Source: Lunularia cruciata | Lineage: Eukaryota > Streptophyta > Marchantiopsida > Lunulariales > Lunulariaceae | Assembly: GCA_948567375.1 (NCBI GenBank) | Contig: OX419759.1 | Location: 6,912,744 to 6,976,743 of the forward strand | DNA: 64,000 nucleotides | Direction of reading: 5' to 3' | In this document: piece after piece, positions 59,140-64,000 of the stretch | How the letters are laid out: each line of letters begins with the position of its first letter | Position numbering within the stretch: position 1 is the first letter of the stretch | Position numbers and translations under genes: made by a program | Notes under the pieces: model-generated | Database searches by the model: none | What the model was told of the DNA's origin: nothing | Seen by the model: only the letters and a program-made list of their open reading frames with translations

Positions 59140-59628
59140 TCATAGGAGTGGTCGGTTGAGTGCCTCCGATGCCGGAGGCGAGGACGCATACAAATCCATC
59201 ATGTCTTCGATGTCGGCATAGCGAGTTCTTGTGTCATGATTCTCAATGAGCCTGAGCAGATGCTCAAACATGAAGGTCTCGCAGGCAATGAGGAGGCCTC
59301 CCTCGTGGTGGAATCCGAACTCCTCGGCAGATCTTTGGAGCAACGCCTTGAACAGAGGATGACTAAGATAATGTGTATCAATCACGTACCTTCTTCTCTC
59401 GGTTCCCACATACACAACCAAACACCCAGCAGGCACATCCTGGGGGGCCCAATTGGGGCAGTCGTCGTCTGAATCAGAGTCGGACAAGTACCAATGCGAC
59501 CGGTGGTGGTGGTGACGGTGCCAAATTCTCGAAGCGCATCTTGGAGTTGAATCAGAGGAACGAGTTGCGGACGGATGCCTGTGCCAGTGCCACCGTCGCA
59601 CCATCTTGCGCAGATTGATCCCTTGCAT
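59140..59628 (-). CDS. SAUR (small auxin-up RNA) family protein
   Basis: A single exon of 162 residues, starting at the first ATG (MQGINLRK). The SAUR domain covers about residues 64-127: DVPAGCLVVYVGTERRRYVI, HYLSHPLFKALLQRSAEEFG, then FHHEGGLLIACETFMFEHLL. SAURs inhibit PP2C.D phosphatases and so activate plasma-membrane H+-ATPases, promoting cell expansion in response to auxin and other signals. Unusual points are a basic His/Trp-rich N-terminus (RRWHWHRHPS, IWHRHHHHRSHW), an acidic SDSDSDDD stretch just before the domain, and loss of a usual Pro (IPC is IAC). Lack of introns fits the family. Confidence 0.92.
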   Translation of the reverse strand: MQGINLRKMVRRWHWHRHPSATRSSDSTPRCASRIWHRHHHHRSHWYLSDSDSDDDCPNWAPQDVPAGCLVVYVGTERRRYVIDTHYLSHPLFKALLQRSAEEFGFHHEGGLLIACETFMFEHLLRLIENHDTRTRYADIEDMMDLYASSPPASEALNRPLL

Positions 59629-61559
59629 TTTGCCTGCCTCAAACACACAAGATGAACTCGACCCCGACCGCGCTAGATTACAACACGAACAACGCTCGTA
59701 CTACAGGTGAGGCTGGAATTCCATACGTCTATCCACTATTCTATATCGTCCTCGTCGTCAACACCACCGGTACACTCTAGATCGATCATTGCCTGTTTCT
59801 GCCTAGACCTTCCAAATCCATATAATGCGTCGCCTAACGAGACGAAAACGCACAGATCTCCGGCGCCAATATTCCAACCCTACGAACTTTCAAAACAGGA
59901 CCTCTAACCCCCGATGCAGCTACTTCGCCAGGAGAATGTACTCAAGGCCAATTGGCAGCTTGAACTAATTGACAGTAACTTCCCCTTCTCGTGTCACAAT
60001 TAAATATGATCGCAGAAATCGTTCTCAAAAGAAGACCTCCACCATACCTGTTCGTAAAGACCACGAAAACTATCAACAAACACGTCGACAGCGATTAATG
60101 CCTCTTTCTAGAAAACCCCCGATCTCTGTGGGATCAAGTTCCGCTGACCGAAAGCCCAAATACCTGTCTGACTGACTCGCCCTCGCCCTACCCCAGAGTT
60201 GCGTGCGCGCATGATACAATTCCCGTAACCACTAACGACCAATCCCGTATCTCGCCTAGTCTAGCCCCAACTAACAAGCCGCCGCAGGAGAGGACACCGC
60301 AACAGAAAATACAACAAACACTAAACGTCTCTATCTCTGATGATTGCTTCTTATCCGACGCTGACCTTGCCGTAATCAATCAGAATGCTCTCGAATTCCA
60401 ACGAGTATTTTTCCACTGTCAATCAACCAAGAACGAATCAACCCAAACACAATCAAGGCCGAAACTTAACGCAGAGACACGACGACGCCAGTAGTCCGTC
60501 CTCCGCGCCAACAAAAGGTGTTTTACTAACCACGTAAGCCAGAGCCAGCACGAGCCGCTGTGCTGAGAGATGAGATACACCTCCCTCTCTTCCTTCCTTC
60601 CTTCCTTTGCATCAACAATCGCTTGCTCGCCGCGCCTCAACCACACATGCACAGACGGAAGCTCAAATCGAACTCAACTCGCATGAGTACTCCACACAGG
60701 TTTGCTCGAAATGACGCGCGAATCACACATGCCGCAATCACAAGCAGAATGAATCCAAATCGCTATCAAACCACCTGCAATTTGAGTAGATCGAGGCCAA
60801 ACAGCGAACACAAACGCGAAGGAGACGACGAGAGCGCACACAAGAGGGACAGAGATTGGAGAGAGACCAGACGAGATGCGGGGTGACGAGTTTATTCAAA
60901 GAAGAGGCGCGGACCACGTGGACACGGGACGACCGGCACCTGAAACAGGCGGTCGCGGCGCCTGGATGGAGCTGGCAGTTACTGAACTGTACGTAAACCC
61001 TTCATCTCCGTACTGGATGTGTACGAGTAGCTTTTTACCCTTAAAAAGTCAAATGTACACGCCATGCAACCAGATCTACGATCCTCGCCGGAGATTCCCG
61101 CCCTTAATTCCTTCCCTGGAGATGATTGACCATCGAATTCAATTCCAAGCCGCGTAAAAGCAAGCCAGATTCGAGCTTACTTCCTCCAGGACTTTGTTAC
61201 CTCCTCGGGTAAGTTCCGCGCCTGGAATCGCACGATCTCGTTTCCAACTGCTGCCCTTCATCTCTGGTAACCGGTTAACAGCCGGTTTCGGGACTTACTA
61301 CTGGTGTCCGTTCCCTGTTTTCCAATCTCTTCTTTGTGTTCCTTCTTTGACATTTTCCACGTGGAAGATGGCTGAGACACTAAAGACTGTGTCGTACTTA
61401 ACACTTGGATACTAGTGTTACGTACTTTCTTTACCTTCCATACCGTTTATTTGCCGTCCTTTGACAAGCTTCATCTGGATACTACAGTTATGTGCTAATT
61501 GTTCTACCACATAAATCTGGATCTTGCGTGTGGTGATCGAAATATGGCACACTCCATAA
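59629..61559. promoter_or_regulatory. upstream region of the SAUR gene
   Basis: Since the gene is on the - strand, its 5' UTR and promoter lie here. The region is richer in GC and CpG than the transposon areas. A (TTCC)n tract sits at 60589-60606. No auxin-response element pair could be assigned with confidence, and no other gene is recognised. Confidence 0.35.
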
Positions 61560-61680
61560 TGATTGGGCCTATTGGGGCTATTGTATAGTATTAGCCCCAT
61601 TGTACCTATTTTGTCTCACCCTTGTACATTTCATGGGGTCTTCCAATCCTTCGTGTTTTCTACGCGGTCGCCCTTTACCC
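61560..61680 (+). mobile_element. 5'-truncated LINE 3' end, copy 7 (opposite orientation)
   Basis: The sense strand is +: TTGGGGCTATTG, TTTTGTCTCACCCTTGTACA, TCATGGGGTCTTCC, then CCTTCGTGTTTTCTACGCGG and TCGCCCTTT at the 3' end. It is the reverse complement of the other six copies. Confidence 0.8.
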
Positions 61681-63433
61681 TTTATAACAACTATCAATTT
61701 CGCCGATCATGTGGGCCGGCTGGTTTATCTAAGTTTCCAATTTTAAAACGAAAAGATAATAATAAGTTGGAAGTCAAAAGCCTTTTTGGTTAAGGAATAC
61801 AGACTCCTTTTAATACATGGTCTCTCTGGTATTCCATATATGTATGCTGCGGCTAGCTTATCAGGAACATTTTGGGTTTTCTTGCTAACAATATTTTAAT
61901 CTTCTCGAAAGTATAAAACTCCGTTTTGAATTCTTATACTTTCTTTTGTGTATTCACACCTATGTTTAGTTTTGAGAAAGGATGAAATGAATTAAGATTC
62001 AAGTGAAAGAAAATAGGGTCTTTGGTCGAGATACATACAGTGTCAGCCCCAGTTCGATTAGGTTTTAACTGCATGGAATCAAAACTCTCACTCGATAAAA
62101 CGGAATACTCGCGAAACCGAATTAATTCACAAAACCCATGTTGTGGTTCAGGATCCATTTGGTTTTAAATCTTTGAACCACAACTTATTCCATTACCTGA
62201 AACCAAACCGATTAATTTGGTTTTGGTTCGAAAATGAACCCGGGAACAAGACCTAATATATACATATATTCAGTTTCTCGTATGCATGGAATACCACCCT
62301 CGATTATTCTAGAAATATGTTCTAGGGCTAAAATTTACAAGAAAAGAAAGGAAAACACATGCCAGAATGTGATGGGGTTTGTGGATGAGGGCCCATACTC
62401 CAAGTGTAAGTCCTACCCGAAATCCACAGGGTTGGCCTCGTAACCGATTTTCAATTCAAAAGTATTTAAAATAAAAAAATTGAGGAGAAGAATCAGTATC
62501 ACTTACATCAAATGATCTGATGTCACACACTATCATTCGAAATAGCAATTTTCGATGTTAGATACCCCATGCTTAACACTAAGCAAAAACCCATATTTCA
62601 AAAATAAGAAGTAGAAACAGCAGCATGTACACATCTGCGCATACCATTTTAGAAATCTCAATGCTGATGTTGATCAACAAAGTACATTTCTCGGGAATAT
62701 ACAACGCACACGATTATACTTAAGAAGAACCCCAGTCAATAAAAGAAATACCATGAAGATAAGAAAGAGAATACAAGGAGTAGAGATGCGTAAGAAAAAA
62801 AAGAAAAAAAGAAAAAGCTCCCCTAAAGAGAAGGACACTAATCGTGGAGGATGCCCGCTAAGTGAGTCCAATATTAGGCGAGCATTAGGAGGCATGTCTT
62901 CCTCAAGTAAGAGGAGAGAGAGGCTAAAGTGGGACGATAACAAAGATTTGAGGCTGCAAAAGCAAGCAGCAACAACCGGGCTATTATTCACTTAGGCATC
63001 CAAATCCATTGAACCTCAACTAGAACTACAGGTACTTGTCTTAATAGCGTTTTAGAAGGATCCAAAAATATCATACTTTTCTGCGGAAGGGGAGGGTAGA
63101 AGAAGCTGTGGTGCAAACGCGACACCATCTTCATTCAGTGTATGCATCAAATCAAAGGCAATCTTCTTGGTTCCCTGAGAATCTGGGGACGAGTCAAAGA
63201 GTTCTTAAGTTAGGAGAATCGTCAACCTTAATCCCTACATCCAAGAGAATAGAGTTTAACGAAAAGAAATCAGGAAAAAGGTATTATCAAGAAAATTTTG
63301 TATGATTGGGATCCACATGACTAACTCATGTGGAACCCGATGATTCTTCTATACAGCGAGTGGACATGATAACCAAACAAAAGAACGAGGAAAACAGATG
63401 CCACAAAACCAGATCAAAAAGGGTTTATAATCT
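61681..63433. other. intergenic, no recognised gene
   Basis: AT-rich. The frame at 62753-62995 (+) is Lys-rich because of a poly-purine run (KKKKKKRKSSPKEKD) and shows no domain. Nothing else recognised. Confidence 0.4.
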
Positions 63434-63952
63434 GGTTATGTCTAAAAACCTATATTGGATATGAATACCAAAAGCTTTCTCCCTCTCGCCATTAAGTTTA
63501 AAGGCGATATCATTCACTAAAACATCAGTGGAACATAACCCACCATCACAATAGAAAGTGTAGGTATTTTGGCTTGAAAAGTGACTCACTCTCTGAGTCA
63601 TTCTTGGTTATGTCTAAAAACCTACATTGGAGTCGAATAACAAAGGTTTTCTCCCTCTCTCTCCATTCAGTTTAAAGGCGATTTCATCCACTAAAACATC
63701 AGTGGAACATAACCAACCATCACTCTAGAGAGTGCGGGTATTTTGGCTTAATAAGTGACTCATTCTCTGAGTCATATTTGGTTATGTCTAAAAACCTACA
63801 CTAGAGTCCAATTCCAAAGATTTTCCCTCTCTCCATAAGTTTATAGACGATTTCATCCACTAAAACATCAGTGGAGCATAACTCACCATCACTCTAGAGA
63901 GTGTAGGTATTTTGGCTTCAGAAGTGACTCACTCTCTGCGTCATACTTGTCG
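63434..63952. repeat. three-unit 173-bp tandem array with palindromes
   Basis: Units start at 63434, 63606 and 63780 with GGTTATGTCTAAAAACCTA. Each contains CTCCCTCTC, a CATCCACTAAAACATCAGTG-like block, ACATAACC (inverse of the unit start) and, in units 2-3, CACTCT-AG-AGAGTG. TGACTCA-CTCTC-TGAGTCA is a perfect 7-bp inverted repeat at 63582-63600, repeated at 63756-63774 with a one-base loop change; unit 3 is decayed. No open frame. The array ends about 50 bp before the window does. Confidence 0.92.
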
Positions 63953-64000
63953 TGTAAGACATGCTCATAGCATTGCTTCTGAGCCGATCTTATTGGCCCA

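Noticed and set aside
62753-62995. Lys-rich 80-residue frame
   Set aside because: The Lys run comes from a poly-purine stretch; no domain, splice partner or conserved neighbour supports it.

Overview
This is nuclear DNA of a land plant, most likely a liverwort and possibly Marchantia. The evidence is a spliced gene at about 4.1-8.1 kb that joins an alpha/beta-hydrolase to an NB-ARC and leucine-rich repeats. This hydrolase-NBS-LRR (HNL) architecture was described from liverworts. A plant SAUR gene, an arabinogalactan peptide, a LEA protein and a plant-type U2 snRNA fit this. The species call is an inference.

Real genes are few: (i) HNL immune receptor, + strand, 4063-8091, with a decaying LRR end; (ii) a 66-residue arabinogalactan peptide, +, 38138-38338; (iii) U2 snRNA, -, 48406-48601; (iv) a LEA protein of 11-residue repeats, -, 53155-53746, two exons; (v) a single-exon SAUR, -, 59140-59628. 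They do not form a pathway together.

The rest is mostly old, broken transposons. From 9.4 to 16.8 kb there are PIF/Harbinger remnants: an ORF1-like gene on + and a transposase on -, with about 5 kb of foreign sequence between them. At 18.2-20.4 kb lies a MULE with terminal inverted repeats. From about 24.9 to 35.7 kb one Ty3/gypsy element (A, - strand) is split between RNase H and integrase by a second one (B, + strand, chromovirus type, 28798-34433). Part of A's integrase plus most of B's 5' LTR was then duplicated in tandem. At 44.8-46.6 kb there is a - strand LINE reverse transcriptase. Seven scattered copies of a LINE 3' end share one terminus; the longer ones encode a C-terminal domain that looks like an R2-type endonuclease. 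A Ty1/copia pol fragment sits at 50.95-51.82 kb.

Between these are many tandem repeats: an extreme purine-rich block (41.15-44.1 kb) with a 102-bp minisatellite, a 51-bp coiled-coil repeat, an (AT)34 tract and a 173-bp hairpin-bearing array at the right edge. Two perfect hairpins, at 23956-24021 and 33164-33209, look like template-switch mutations because an ancestral or expected sequence can be inferred at each site.
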